A stretch of 64,000 nucleotides of DNA from CATQHD01 sp965243165 (GTDB lineage Bacteria; Actinomycetota; Acidimicrobiia; Spongiisociales; Spongiisociaceae): positions 2,170,001 to 2,234,000 of the forward strand of contig OZ251535.1 of the NCBI GenBank assembly GCA_965243165.1, in the 5' to 3' direction. The position numbers and the translations under genes are program-made. The notes below the pieces were generated by a model that saw nothing but the letters and a program-made list of their open reading frames with translations, had not been told where the DNA came from and ran no database searches. Every line of letters begins with the position of its first letter. Positions within the stretch are counted from its first letter, which is position 1. Positions 33,107 through 41,920 of the stretch are shown here, in pieces.

Positions 33107-34528
33107 ATGGCCTCCACGCTCATTACCAACGGTTTGGTGGTTACCGCCGCCGAAAGCATGCACGCCGATGTGCTGATCGAAGAAGGGCGGGTGGCGGCCC
33201 TCCTCGACCCGGCCCGCACCGCCGCGCTGGGCGTCGCCGCCGACCGGGTGATAGACGCAGGCGGCGGCATCGTGGCCCCGGGCGGAGTCGACGTCCACAC
33301 CCACATGGAGCTGCCGTTCGGGGGGACCTTCGCCGCCGACACCTTCGAGACCGGCTCCCGGGCGGCGGCCTGGGGGGGCACCACCACCATCGTCGACTTC
33401 GCAGTCCAGACCAAGGGCGAGTCGGCCATGGACGGCTTCGAGAAGTGGATGGCCAAGGCCGAAGGCGAATGCGCCGTGGACTACGGCTTCCACATGATCA
33501 CCGGCGACATCAACGAGCAGACCCTCAAGGAAATGGACATGCTGGTGGACGAGGGGGTCACCTCCTTCAAGATGTTCATGGCCTATCCGGGCGTGTTCTA
33601 CTCCACCGACGGCGAGATCGTGCTGGCCATGCAGAAGGCGGCGGAGAACGGGTCGGTGATCGCCATGCACGCCGAGAACGGAATCGCGATCGACGTCTTC
33701 GTCCAGCAGGCGCTGCAGCGGGGCGAGACCGACCCCATCCACCACGGGCTGGTCCGGCGCTCGGCCTTGGAGGGAGAGGCCACTCACCGCGCCATAAGGC
33801 TGGCCGAGGTGACCGGCGCCATGCTCTACATCGTCCACCTGTCGGCCCTGGAAGCCCTGGAGCAGGTGACCTGGGCGCGGGACGAAGGCCGCAAGGTGTT
33901 CGCCGAGACCTGCCCCCAGTACCTGTTCTTGGACCTGGAGGATCTGGGCAACGGGTTCGAGGGCGCCAAGTACGTGTGCTCCCCTCCGCTGCGAAACCGG
34001 ATGGAGGGCCACCAGGAGCGGCTGTGGCGGGGGCTGCAGACCGACGACCTGCAGGTGGTTTCCACCGACCACTGCCCCTTCTGCATGGGCGACCACCACA
34101 CCTTCGGAACCCAGAAGCAACTGGGGCGGGGCGATTTCTCCCTCATCCCCAACGGCATCCCGGGGGTCGAGCACCGGATGGAGCTGATCTTCGACGGCGG
34201 GGTGTCGGCGGGGCGCATCGGCCTGAACCGGTTCGCGGAGATAACCGCCGCCTCCCCGGCCAAGATGTTCGGCCTGTATCCGCAGAAGGGAACCATCGCG
34301 GTCGGGAGCGACGCCGACATCGTCATCATCGACCCGAACCGCACCCACACCCTCTCGGCGGAGACCCACCACATGGACGTCGACTACTCGGCCTACGAAG
34401 GGCTGGAGGTGACCGGCAAGATCGAAACGGTGATCTCCAAAGGCAAGGTGATCATATCGGACGGGCGGTATCTCGGCTCGAAGGGAGACGGGGAGTACCT
34501 GCGCCGCAGCCGCAGTTATTATCTATAG
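33107..34528 (+). CDS. hydA: Dihydropyrimidinase (D-hydantoinase)
   Basis: 473 aa; AGGAGG is 5 bases upstream of ATG 33107. Metal site residues: DVHTHMELPFGG (two His), the carboxylated Lys in SFKMFMAYPG, IVHLSA (His) and STDHCPF (Asp/His). The order and length match dihydropyrimidinases of the amidohydrolase superfamily, which open dihydrouracil or dihydrothymine rings to N-carbamoyl-beta-amino acids. The neighbours provide the next steps. A pure hydantoinase role is possible but less likely here. Confidence 0.93.
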   Translation: MASTLITNGLVVTAAESMHADVLIEEGRVAALLDPARTAALGVAADRVIDAGGGIVAPGGVDVHTHMELPFGGTFAADTFETGSRAAAWGGTTTIVDFAVQTKGESAMDGFEKWMAKAEGECAVDYGFHMITGDINEQTLKEMDMLVDEGVTSFKMFMAYPGVFYSTDGEIVLAMQKAAENGSVIAMHAENGIAIDVFVQQALQRGETDPIHHGLVRRSALEGEATHRAIRLAEVTGAMLYIVHLSALEALEQVTWARDEGRKVFAETCPQYLFLDLEDLGNGFEGAKYVCSPPLRNRMEGHQERLWRGLQTDDLQVVSTDHCPFCMGDHHTFGTQKQLGRGDFSLIPNGIPGVEHRMELIFDGGVSAGRIGLNRFAEITAASPAKMFGLYPQKGTIAVGSDADIVIIDPNRTHTLSAETHHMDVDYSAYEGLEVTGKIETVISKGKVIISDGRYLGSKGDGEYLRRSRSYYL

Positions 34529-34602
34529 GCGCAGGGGAAACCGGCGGGCATTCCCAATCTAGGGCCGAAGGCGGGCAGCGCAGAGAGGCGAAGCGGGGTC
34601 AT

Positions 34603-36096
34603 ATGAAAACCATCACTCATTGGATCGACGGCAAGCCTTGGAGCGGGGCGGCGGAGCGGACCGGACCGGTGTTCAACCCGGCCAGCGGCGCCGTCAGCGG
34701 AAAGGTGGCGCTCGGGGGCGCAGCCGAGGTGGATGAAGCTGTGGCCGCCGCCCGCCAAGCCTTCGGCGACTGGCGGCAAACCCCCCTCACCCGCCGCCAG
34801 AACATCATGTTCGCCTACCGGGAGCTGATCGTCCGCCGCCGCTTGGACATGGCGCGGATCCTCACCGCCGAGCACGGCAAGACCCTGGACGACGCGTTGG
34901 GCGAGGTGCAGCGCGGCTTGGAGGTGGTGGAGTTCGCCTGCAACATCGCCCATCTGCTGAAGGGCGCCTACTCCGAGCAGGTGAGCCGGCAGGTGGACAC
35001 CTTCACCATCCGCCAGCCGCTGGGGGTGGCGGCGGGGATCACCCCGTTCAACTTCCCGGCCATGGTGCCGATGTGGATGTTCCCGATCGCCCTCGCCTGC
35101 GGCAACACCTTCGTGCTCAAGCCCTCGGAGCGGGATCCGTCCGTGTCCGAGCTCAACGCCGAGCTGCTGGCCGAGGCCGGCCTGCCCGACGGGGTGTTCA
35201 ACATCGTGCACGGCGGCAAGGAGGCGGTGGACGCCATCCTCGCCCACCCCGGCGTCGCCGCCGTTTCGTTCGTGGGTTCCACCCCCGTCGCCCGCTATGT
35301 ATACGAGGAAGGCACCCGTCACGGGAAGCGTGTGCAAGCCCTGGGGGGGGCCAAGAACCACATGATCGTGCTGCCCGACGCCGACATGGACCTGGCCGCC
35401 GACGCGGCGGTGTCGGCCGGGTACGGGTCCGCGGGCGAGCGATGCATGGCCATTTCGGTGGTGACGGCCGTGGGCGGCGCCGCCGACCGCCTGCTGCCCC
35501 GGATGCGGGAGCGGATGGCCGGCCTGGTGGTGGGGCCGGGCGATATGGAAGGCGCCCAGATGGGGCCGCTCATCACCGCCGCCCACCGCGACCGGGTGTC
35601 CTCATACATCGACGCCGGAGAATCGGAGGGGGCGGCGCTGGTGGAGGACGGCCGGGGCTTGGTGATCGAGGGCAGCGAGGGCGGTTTCTTCCTGGGGCCG
35701 ACCCTGTTCGACCGGGTGTCGCCGGAGATGTCCATATACAAGGACGAAATCTTCGGGCCGGTGCTGTCGGTGGTGCGCACCGGCAGCTACCAGGAGGCCA
35801 TCGACCTGGTCAACGACAACCCATACGGCAACGGCGTTGCGGTGTTCACCAACGACGGCGGGGCGGCCCGCAAGTTCCAAGCCGAGATCGGGGCGGGGAT
35901 GGTGGGCATCAACGTCCCCATCCCGGTGCCGCTGGCCTTCTATTCATTCGGGGGCTGGAAGGACTCCATCTTCGGCGGCCATTCCATCTACGGCCCTGAG
36001 GGGGTTCACTTCTACACCCGCCCCAAGGTGGTCATCAGCCGCTGGCCCGACCCCATCCACCGGGGCGTAGACCTAGGCTTCCCCCAACACGGTTGA
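34603..36096 (+). CDS. mmsA: CoA-acylating methylmalonate/malonate-semialdehyde dehydrogenase
   Basis: 497 aa. Aldehyde dehydrogenase family features: GITPFNFPAMVPMWMFPIAL, KPSERDPS, FVGSTPVARYVYE, the catalytic Cys in GYGSAGERCMAISVV, and the C-terminal FGGWKDSIFGGHSIYGPEGV. GERCMA and the PFNFPAMVPMWM stretch are hallmarks of the CoA-dependent MmsA subgroup. It would turn malonate semialdehyde (from beta-alanine) or methylmalonate semialdehyde into acetyl- or propionyl-CoA, linking the pathway to central metabolism. Confidence 0.93.
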   Translation: MKTITHWIDGKPWSGAAERTGPVFNPASGAVSGKVALGGAAEVDEAVAAARQAFGDWRQTPLTRRQNIMFAYRELIVRRRLDMARILTAEHGKTLDDALGEVQRGLEVVEFACNIAHLLKGAYSEQVSRQVDTFTIRQPLGVAAGITPFNFPAMVPMWMFPIALACGNTFVLKPSERDPSVSELNAELLAEAGLPDGVFNIVHGGKEAVDAILAHPGVAAVSFVGSTPVARYVYEEGTRHGKRVQALGGAKNHMIVLPDADMDLAADAAVSAGYGSAGERCMAISVVTAVGGAADRLLPRMRERMAGLVVGPGDMEGAQMGPLITAAHRDRVSSYIDAGESEGAALVEDGRGLVIEGSEGGFFLGPTLFDRVSPEMSIYKDEIFGPVLSVVRTGSYQEAIDLVNDNPYGNGVAVFTNDGGAARKFQAEIGAGMVGINVPIPVPLAFYSFGGWKDSIFGGHSIYGPEGVHFYTRPKVVISRWPDPIHRGVDLGFPQHG

Positions 36097-36120
36097 CAGG
36101 AAATCGAAGGAGGCCGGCGC

Positions 36121-37128
36121 ATGGACTTCGGGGTGGTGCTGCAGACCGATCCGCCCGCCTCGCGGGTGGTGGAGCTGACCCGCCTGGCGGAGGCCAACGG
36201 CTTCACCCATGCCTGGACCTTCGATTCGCATGTGCTCTGGCAGGAACCGTTCGTGATCTATTCCCGGATGCTGGCCGAGACCGAACGGGTGGTGGTGGGG
36301 CCGATGGTGACCAACCCGGGCACCCGCGACTGGACGGTGCTGGCCTCTCTGTTCGCCACCCTCAACGACATGTACGGGGAGCGGACCATCTGCGGCATCG
36401 GGCGGGGGGACTCGGCGCTGCGGGTGATCGGGCGGAAGCCCCGGACCCTGGCCGCCATGGCGGAGTGCATAGCCGTGGTGAAGGGATTGGCGGCGGGCGA
36501 AGAGGTGGACTACATGGGAAATCCGATCCGCATCCCCTGGGTCGAGGAAGGCTGGGATCTGCCCGTATGGGCGGCGGGTTACGGCCCCAAGGCGCTCGAC
36601 TCGATCGGACGCAACGCCGACGGGTTCATCCTCCAGCTGGCCGACCCCCAGATACTGGCGTGGACGGCCGGGGCGGTGCGGGCGGCGGCCGCCGACGAGG
36701 GCCGCGACCCGGACGAGGTGAAGATCTGCGCGGCGGCGCCCGCCTACGTCGGCGGCGACATCGGACACCAGCGCGACCAGCTGCGGTGGTTCGGCGGAAT
36801 GGTCGGCAACCACGTCCACGACCTGGTAAAGCGCTACGGGTCGGACAACCCCGAGCTGGTCCCCCCGGCGTTGGCCTCGTACATCGCCGCCCGCGAAGGC
36901 TACGACTACTCGCACCACGGGAAGGCGGGCAACCCCTCCACCGACTTCGTGCCGGACGAGATCGTCGACCGCTTCTGCGTGCTGGGAACAGCCGAGGATC
37001 ACATCGCTAAGCTGAAGGAGCTGCGCGGCCTGGGAGTCGACCAGTTCAGCATCTACCTGATGCACGACGACCAGGAAGCCACCCTGGCCGCCTACGGCGA
37101 ACAGATAATCCCGGCCATCAACGGATAG
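36121..37128 (+). CDS. LLM-class F420-dependent oxidoreductase (TIGR03842-like)
   Basis: 335 aa; AAGGAGG lies 7 bases before ATG 36121. A bacterial luciferase-like barrel: VVELTRLAEANGFTHAWTFD at the start, VVVGPMVTNPGTRDWTVLAS, and the GIGRGDSALRVIGRKP loop. The IGRGDS motif and length match F420-dependent LLM enzymes. It is the last gene of the pyrimidine cluster, 24 bases after mmsA. Its reaction is not known. Since no dihydropyrimidine dehydrogenase is present, a redox step on the pyrimidine ring is a reasonable guess. The other LLM pyrimidine enzyme known, RutA, works oxidatively. Confidence 0.85.
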   Translation: MDFGVVLQTDPPASRVVELTRLAEANGFTHAWTFDSHVLWQEPFVIYSRMLAETERVVVGPMVTNPGTRDWTVLASLFATLNDMYGERTICGIGRGDSALRVIGRKPRTLAAMAECIAVVKGLAAGEEVDYMGNPIRIPWVEEGWDLPVWAAGYGPKALDSIGRNADGFILQLADPQILAWTAGAVRAAAADEGRDPDEVKICAAAPAYVGGDIGHQRDQLRWFGGMVGNHVHDLVKRYGSDNPELVPPALASYIAAREGYDYSHHGKAGNPSTDFVPDEIVDRFCVLGTAEDHIAKLKELRGLGVDQFSIYLMHDDQEATLAAYGEQIIPAING

Positions 37129-37141
37129 AACAGAGGACTTT

Positions 37142-39586
37142 ATGGCAACGAAGATTTCAACTATTCTGGACGAGATCGACAACGGATCAATTGCCTTGCC
37201 GGTCTTCCAGCGAGGCTATGTCTGGAACCGTGCACAAGTGCGTGAGCTCTTTAAATCTCTCTACAATGAATATCCGGTGGGGTCCTTGCTGGTCTGGAAG
37301 ACATCTTCGCCCGATGTCGTGACTCGCGGTGACCTGCCTGCGCCCGCTTCTCCCCATCAAATCCTACTCGATGGTCAACAACGTATAACTTCTCTATACG
37401 GAGTGATACGGGGACGTGAGCCTGCCTTCTTCGACGGCAATGCACGTGCCTTCCGAGATCTACGGTTCCATCTCGAGGAGAACGAATTTGAGTTTTACCA
37501 ACCAGTAAAGATGCGGAACGATCCGCTCTGGATTGATGTGTCAAATTTGTATCGGAAAGGAACCCAAGGAGTTGAACCAATTCTACAATCTCTCGCTGGC
37601 AGAGGAATTGATACTGGCGGATATATGGGCCGCCTTCTCAAATTACTGAGCATACCCGAGCGCCCACTGTATATTGACTTTGTTACAGGTGAGGATAAAA
37701 CAGTAGATATAGTCGTTGATATTTTCAATCGTGTAAACAGTGGAGGCACAAAGCTGACTCAAGGTGACCTAGCTCTAGCAAAGATAAGTGCGGAGTGGCC
37801 CGAAGCTCGAGAAACTATGCAATCTAAACTCTCAAAATGGCAGGAAGGCGGGTTTTATTTTAGCCTAGACTGGCTTCTCCGGGTTATGAACTCTATCATC
37901 ACAGGGAAGGCCAGATTTATTCATCTACATAATACCACATCAGATGAGGTCCAGAATGGGTTAACGAGATCTGAAACTTACATTGATAAAGCTCTGTACA
38001 TCATCAGCAATCGTATGGGGTTAGACCACGATCAAGTTCTATTTGCCAAACTAGCCATTCCACTATTAGTAGCCTTTTATGATCGGTTCAATAATGACCT
38101 GACGAATGAGCATAGGGATAAGTTACTGTTCTGGTATGCTCAGGCAGGCATGTGGGGCCGTTATTCCGGAGCTACTGAGACTATACTTGATCGAGACCTA
38201 TCAATCGTTCAGGATAGTGAATCGCCTGCTCTTGCGTTAGAAAATCTCATCGTCGAACTGCGTAGGTCGCGAGGGGGTCTAGAAGTAGAGGCTCAGCATT
38301 TTGAGGGTTCTACCCGCGGGAATCGATTCTACTCAGTTCTCTATATGATGACTCGCATGGGTCAGGCCAAGGATCTATACGATGGCTTTCCTCTCAAAAA
38401 GCACCAACTAAGCAAGTCAGCCCAGCTTGAACTTCATCACATCTTTCCCAAACAGGTCTTATATGATTCTGAATATAACAGATATGAGACAAATAGCCTG
38501 GCTAATTTTTGTTTCCTAACACAGGAGAGTAACCGTAAAATCTGGTACCGTGATCCGTCTGAATATCTGGCAGAGATAGCCGAAAAAAACCCGGGAGCTC
38601 TGGAATCACAATGGATTCCGGTAGATCAGGAACTGTGGAAGGTCCAAAACTACAAGGAATTCCTAAAGTTTCGCAGAGAGTTGCTGGCCAAGGCCGCCAA
38701 CAAATTCCTGAACAGCTTGATGGCCGGTCCTCATGACAGCTTGTCAGTTGCATCAGATGTAGACACAAGATATGAGTTAATCACGAAAGTTGTGATAAGG
38801 CCAGCCAGTATCGCTGATGATAAAGAAGAGGCTCTGATAAATGAGATAAATGATTGGGCACAGAGCAAGGGGCTCTCGGCGGGAATAATCGGCTATGAAT
38901 TAGCAAATCCAGTAACCGGAGAACAGTTGGCCATGTTAGATCTAGCCTGGCCGGAGGGAGTTCAATCAGAACTGAGCGAACCCGTAGCCGTATTGATAGA
39001 GGAAGACCAAAATGTATTGATCGCGGCAAGTAAACACGGGTATAGATTCTTCGTAACCAAAGAAGATTTTCAGTCATACATAAATGATGAAATACTGTCT
39101 AACCATCTTGATAGAAGGTTGGATGGCGAGAATGAAACTACTGAATACAAGTCAACCCTGCGAATCAACCTACATACTGGAGAAAAAGATATCAGGATAG
39201 AAAACAGCGTTTTGAAAACCTTAGCTGGGTTCTTAAATGGAAAGGGTGGAACGCTTTTAATAGGTGTATCTGATGACGGTACACCCATCGGTATCCAAGC
39301 CGATAAGTTCAAGTCTGAAGACAAGATGAACCTACATTTAGTAAGTCTTGTCAAAGGCCGTATTGGGCCTGCTGCTATGGTCAATATCCACGTAAACTTT
39401 GAAACCTACCAGGGCAATCGAGTAATGAAGGTTATTTGTGATCCTTCACCTGCTACTCCGATACATGTTAAAGACAATCACTATCAAAGATTCTTCGTGC
39501 GTATGGGACCATCTACTCACGAACTTTCCGGGAATGATTTGTTTGAATACATCAAACAGCGATACCCGGAGTATATGAATAGGTGA
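37142..39586 (+). CDS. DUF262-HNH (GmrSD-like) nuclease fused to an AlbA_2 domain
   Basis: 814 aa, low GC; GAGG is 5 bases before ATG 37142. Residues ~5-230 are DUF262 (ALPVFQRGYVWNRAQVRELF, QILLDGQQRITSLYGVI, FNRVNSGGTKLTQGDLALAK), the NTP-binding part of GmrS-type enzymes. Around residue 430 is an HNH nuclease (LELHHIFPKQVL ... NSLANFCFLTQESNRK). Residues ~530-645 are a small domain I do not name (AMLDLAWPEGVQSELSEPVA, GYRFFV). Residues ~660-790 are AlbA_2/Schlafen-like (TTEYKSTLRINL, LAGFLNGKGGTLLIGVSDDG). GmrSD enzymes cut modified phage DNA; the added AlbA_2 part may sense or bind nucleic acid. It begins only 13 bases after the LLM gene, an abrupt change in GC, so it was probably inserted there. 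Confidence 0.87.
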   Translation: MATKISTILDEIDNGSIALPVFQRGYVWNRAQVRELFKSLYNEYPVGSLLVWKTSSPDVVTRGDLPAPASPHQILLDGQQRITSLYGVIRGREPAFFDGNARAFRDLRFHLEENEFEFYQPVKMRNDPLWIDVSNLYRKGTQGVEPILQSLAGRGIDTGGYMGRLLKLLSIPERPLYIDFVTGEDKTVDIVVDIFNRVNSGGTKLTQGDLALAKISAEWPEARETMQSKLSKWQEGGFYFSLDWLLRVMNSIITGKARFIHLHNTTSDEVQNGLTRSETYIDKALYIISNRMGLDHDQVLFAKLAIPLLVAFYDRFNNDLTNEHRDKLLFWYAQAGMWGRYSGATETILDRDLSIVQDSESPALALENLIVELRRSRGGLEVEAQHFEGSTRGNRFYSVLYMMTRMGQAKDLYDGFPLKKHQLSKSAQLELHHIFPKQVLYDSEYNRYETNSLANFCFLTQESNRKIWYRDPSEYLAEIAEKNPGALESQWIPVDQELWKVQNYKEFLKFRRELLAKAANKFLNSLMAGPHDSLSVASDVDTRYELITKVVIRPASIADDKEEALINEINDWAQSKGLSAGIIGYELANPVTGEQLAMLDLAWPEGVQSELSEPVAVLIEEDQNVLIAASKHGYRFFVTKEDFQSYINDEILSNHLDRRLDGENETTEYKSTLRINLHTGEKDIRIENSVLKTLAGFLNGKGGTLLIGVSDDGTPIGIQADKFKSEDKMNLHLVSLVKGRIGPAAMVNIHVNFETYQGNRVMKVICDPSPATPIHVKDNHYQRFFVRMGPSTHELSGNDLFEYIKQRYPEYMNR

Positions 39587-39615
39587 CAATATATTGTTAT
39601 TCTTTGAGGGCCCAA

Positions 39616-39882
39616 TTAAGTATCACCTCGCCACCAACCCACAATATCATCCACAATAAAGGTCACGATAAACCAGATAAAAGACAGAACTAACCACACC
39701 ACTGTCCACGCTATCAACGAAACCCCAGCAAGGATGAAGAACTCCACGGTGTCGTTCGGCGGTGACGAACCAAAAATGAACATCACGACCCCCGCGGCCA
39801 CCCATCCCGCCAGGAACAACGCAACGATAAAGAGCTTCCATCCCCGCCTGTCTCTCAAGCGCTGGCGGTAGTAGCCGGTCAT
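39616..39882 (-). CDS. Small membrane protein coupled to cupin gene
   Basis: 88 aa with two long hydrophobic segments (LFIVALFLAGWVAAGVVMFI and FILAGVSLIAWTVVWLVLSF plus FIVTFIV) and a basic N-terminus. Family unknown. Its ATG overlaps the cupin stop by 4 bases (39879-39882), so it is translated with it. No partner function can be deduced. Confidence 0.65.
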   Translation of the reverse strand: MTGYYRQRLRDRRGWKLFIVALFLAGWVAAGVVMFIFGSSPPNDTVEFFILAGVSLIAWTVVWLVLSFIWFIVTFIVDDIVGWWRGDT

Positions 39883-40334
39883 CCCGAGGCCTCCGTACCG
39901 TAGACATCGAGCGTCCTGTCCTTTTCGCTCGGTGTATCAATCTTACTGGCAGTGCGGTTGTATTCCTCTTCGGATACCTTGCGGGGGTGCCAGACGGTGC
40001 CTTCACTGCCGGAGGTCAGGGAGATGTGCATCATCGGGCCGTCCGGTCCGGCGCCGTGCCAGTGCGCCTTGCCGGGCGGGGTGTAGAGCTTGTCCCCCGC
40101 CTCGAACCGGGCGGCTTCTCCCCCCTCTTCCCGGATGCGCCCGCGGCCTTCCACTACATAGAGCACCTGGCCCTCCGGGTGGTGGTGCCAGTCGGTCCGG
40201 GCCCCGGCCTCGAACCGGACCGCAAGGGCGTTCAAGTATTCCTCGCTGAGCTGGGTCCCGAACTGCGCCCGGCCGGTGAAATGCTGGGCGGGCGCGTCCA
40301 CCCATTCGGCGTCTTCGGCCCGGTGAATGTCCAT
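39879..40334 (-). CDS. Cupin-domain protein
   Basis: 151 aa from ATG 40334. A single small cupin barrel with the first motif ARTDWHHHPEGQVLYVVEGR (three His and a Glu for metal) and the second motif LYTPPGKAHWHGAGPDG. Similar proteins include (R)-mandelonitrile lyase-like and carboxymuconolactone-linked cupins (HFTGRAQFG at the start), but the substrate is not clear. It lies 32 bases downstream of the decarboxylase gene on the same strand and may share its transcript. Confidence 0.83.
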   Translation of the reverse strand: MDIHRAEDAEWVDAPAQHFTGRAQFGTQLSEEYLNALAVRFEAGARTDWHHHPEGQVLYVVEGRGRIREEGGEAARFEAGDKLYTPPGKAHWHGAGPDGPMMHISLTSGSEGTVWHPRKVSEEEYNRTASKIDTPSEKDRTLDVYGTEASG

Positions 40335-40366
40335 CCGATGCTCCCTGGTGCGGCAACCGCCGTACC

Positions 40367-41785
40367 TTACCCCGCCTGTCTGCGGGGCAGAGCCGCCTCG
40401 TCGATCAGGCGCCACAGCCGCTCCACGTGTTCTTCTCGGGTGTTGATCTGCCCGACGGCGATGCGCAGGAACAGCCGGCCGTCCAGCCGGGAAGTCGAGC
40501 AGAAGGAATGGCCGGACCGGTTGACCGCCTCCGCCAACGCCCCGGTCGCCTGGTCCCCGTCGACGTGGCGCAGGCACACCAGCGAGAACGGGACCGGCGC
40601 CACCAGCTCCAACCGCTCGTCGGCCTCGACCCGGCCGGCGGCCATTCGGGCCAGCCGGACGTCCTCCCTTATCTTCGCCCGCAGAGCCGCCGCCCCGTAG
40701 TACCGCAGGGCGAACCACAGCTTCAACGACCGGAACCGGCGGCCCAGCGCGATGTGCCAGTCCCGGTAGTTCACCTCCCCGCCGCCCGCGTCCGAATCCC
40801 GCAGATAGGGCGGCAGGATGGTCATCGCATCGATCAGCGGCTTCCGGTCGGCCACGTAGAACAGCGACCCGTCGAAGTTCACCGGCAGCCACTTGTATGG
40901 GTTGACCGAGTAGCTGTCCACCAGCTCCAAACCGTCCTGGTGGCGGCGGAACTCCTCACAGATCATGGCGCTGCCCGCGAAGGCGGCGTCCACGTGGTGC
41001 CACATCCCCTCCCGGCGGGCCGCCTCCCCCGCCGCCCGCACCGGGTCCACGGCGGTGGTGGCGGTGGTGCCCACCGTGGTACAAACGAACGCCGGCACCA
41101 GCCCCGCCCGGCGGTCGGCCGCCGCCGCTTCCTCCAAGGCGTCCACCCTCAGGGCGAACACGTCGTCGGTCTCCAGCAGCCGGATATGGCGGTATCCGGC
41201 GATGCGCGCCCCCTTCTCCAGCGACAGGTTGGTCTGATCGGACAGATAGGCGACGCATTCCTCGACCGCCGCCCCCTTTCCTCTGGCGGCCTCCCGGGCC
41301 GCCACCAGGGCGATGTGGGCGCCGTCCGATGCGGTCTGCTGGATGACCCCTCCCCCCGGGCCGTCCATCTTCCAGGCGGCGGGCAGGCCCAGGAGATCGG
41401 CCATCCAGTCCACCATGGCGTTCTCCAGCTCGGTGCTGACCGGGCTGGTGGCCCAAACCATCCCCTGCTGGCCCAGACCCGCCGCCGCCAGCTCCCCCAG
41501 GGTGCCCGGCCCGGAGACGCTGCACGGGAACCAGGCGAACCACCCCGGCGAGGACCAGCCGGCGAGGCCGGGGGCCACCACCCGGTCCAGGTCGGCGGCG
41601 ATGGCCTCGAAGCCCTCCGGCTCTTCGGGGGCGGAGTCGGGCAGCATCGCCCGGATGTCCCCCGGCCGCACCGGCGGAATGATCGGCAGGCTGTCCACCC
41701 GGGCCATGTAATCGGCCAGCCAGTCCACCATCTCGTGGCCGCGTCGGCGGAACTCCTCCGGGGTCATGTCGCGGAATCCTGCCAT
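40367..41785 (-). CDS. PLP-dependent amino-acid decarboxylase (aromatic-L-amino-acid type)
   Basis: 472 aa. Group II decarboxylase motifs: MTPEEFRRRGHEMVDWLADY at the start, PGWFAWFPCSVSGPGTLGEL, GGGVIQQTASDGAHIALVAA, HVDAAFAGSAMICEEFR and the PLP lysine in SVNPYKWLPVNFDGS. It removes CO2 from an aromatic L-amino acid (Trp, Tyr, DOPA or Phe); the preference cannot be read. ATG 41785 is chosen, with ATG 41767 as an alternative. It is divergent from leuC with 135 bases between the starts. Confidence 0.9.
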   Translation of the reverse strand: MAGFRDMTPEEFRRRGHEMVDWLADYMARVDSLPIIPPVRPGDIRAMLPDSAPEEPEGFEAIAADLDRVVAPGLAGWSSPGWFAWFPCSVSGPGTLGELAAAGLGQQGMVWATSPVSTELENAMVDWMADLLGLPAAWKMDGPGGGVIQQTASDGAHIALVAAREAARGKGAAVEECVAYLSDQTNLSLEKGARIAGYRHIRLLETDDVFALRVDALEEAAAADRRAGLVPAFVCTTVGTTATTAVDPVRAAGEAARREGMWHHVDAAFAGSAMICEEFRRHQDGLELVDSYSVNPYKWLPVNFDGSLFYVADRKPLIDAMTILPPYLRDSDAGGGEVNYRDWHIALGRRFRSLKLWFALRYYGAAALRAKIREDVRLARMAAGRVEADERLELVAPVPFSLVCLRHVDGDQATGALAEAVNRSGHSFCSTSRLDGRLFLRIAVGQINTREEHVERLWRLIDEAALPRRQAG

Positions 41786-41920
41786 CCACCCCAGGCTACC
41801 CGCCCCGGGCGCCCGCCCCCCGCCCGCACACACCCCGCCCGGGCGGACCGGACATCTTCCCCCTCGGCTACTACCATCCTCCGGCATCCGGCCCGAACGC
41901 GATCACCGAAGAAGCGAGAG

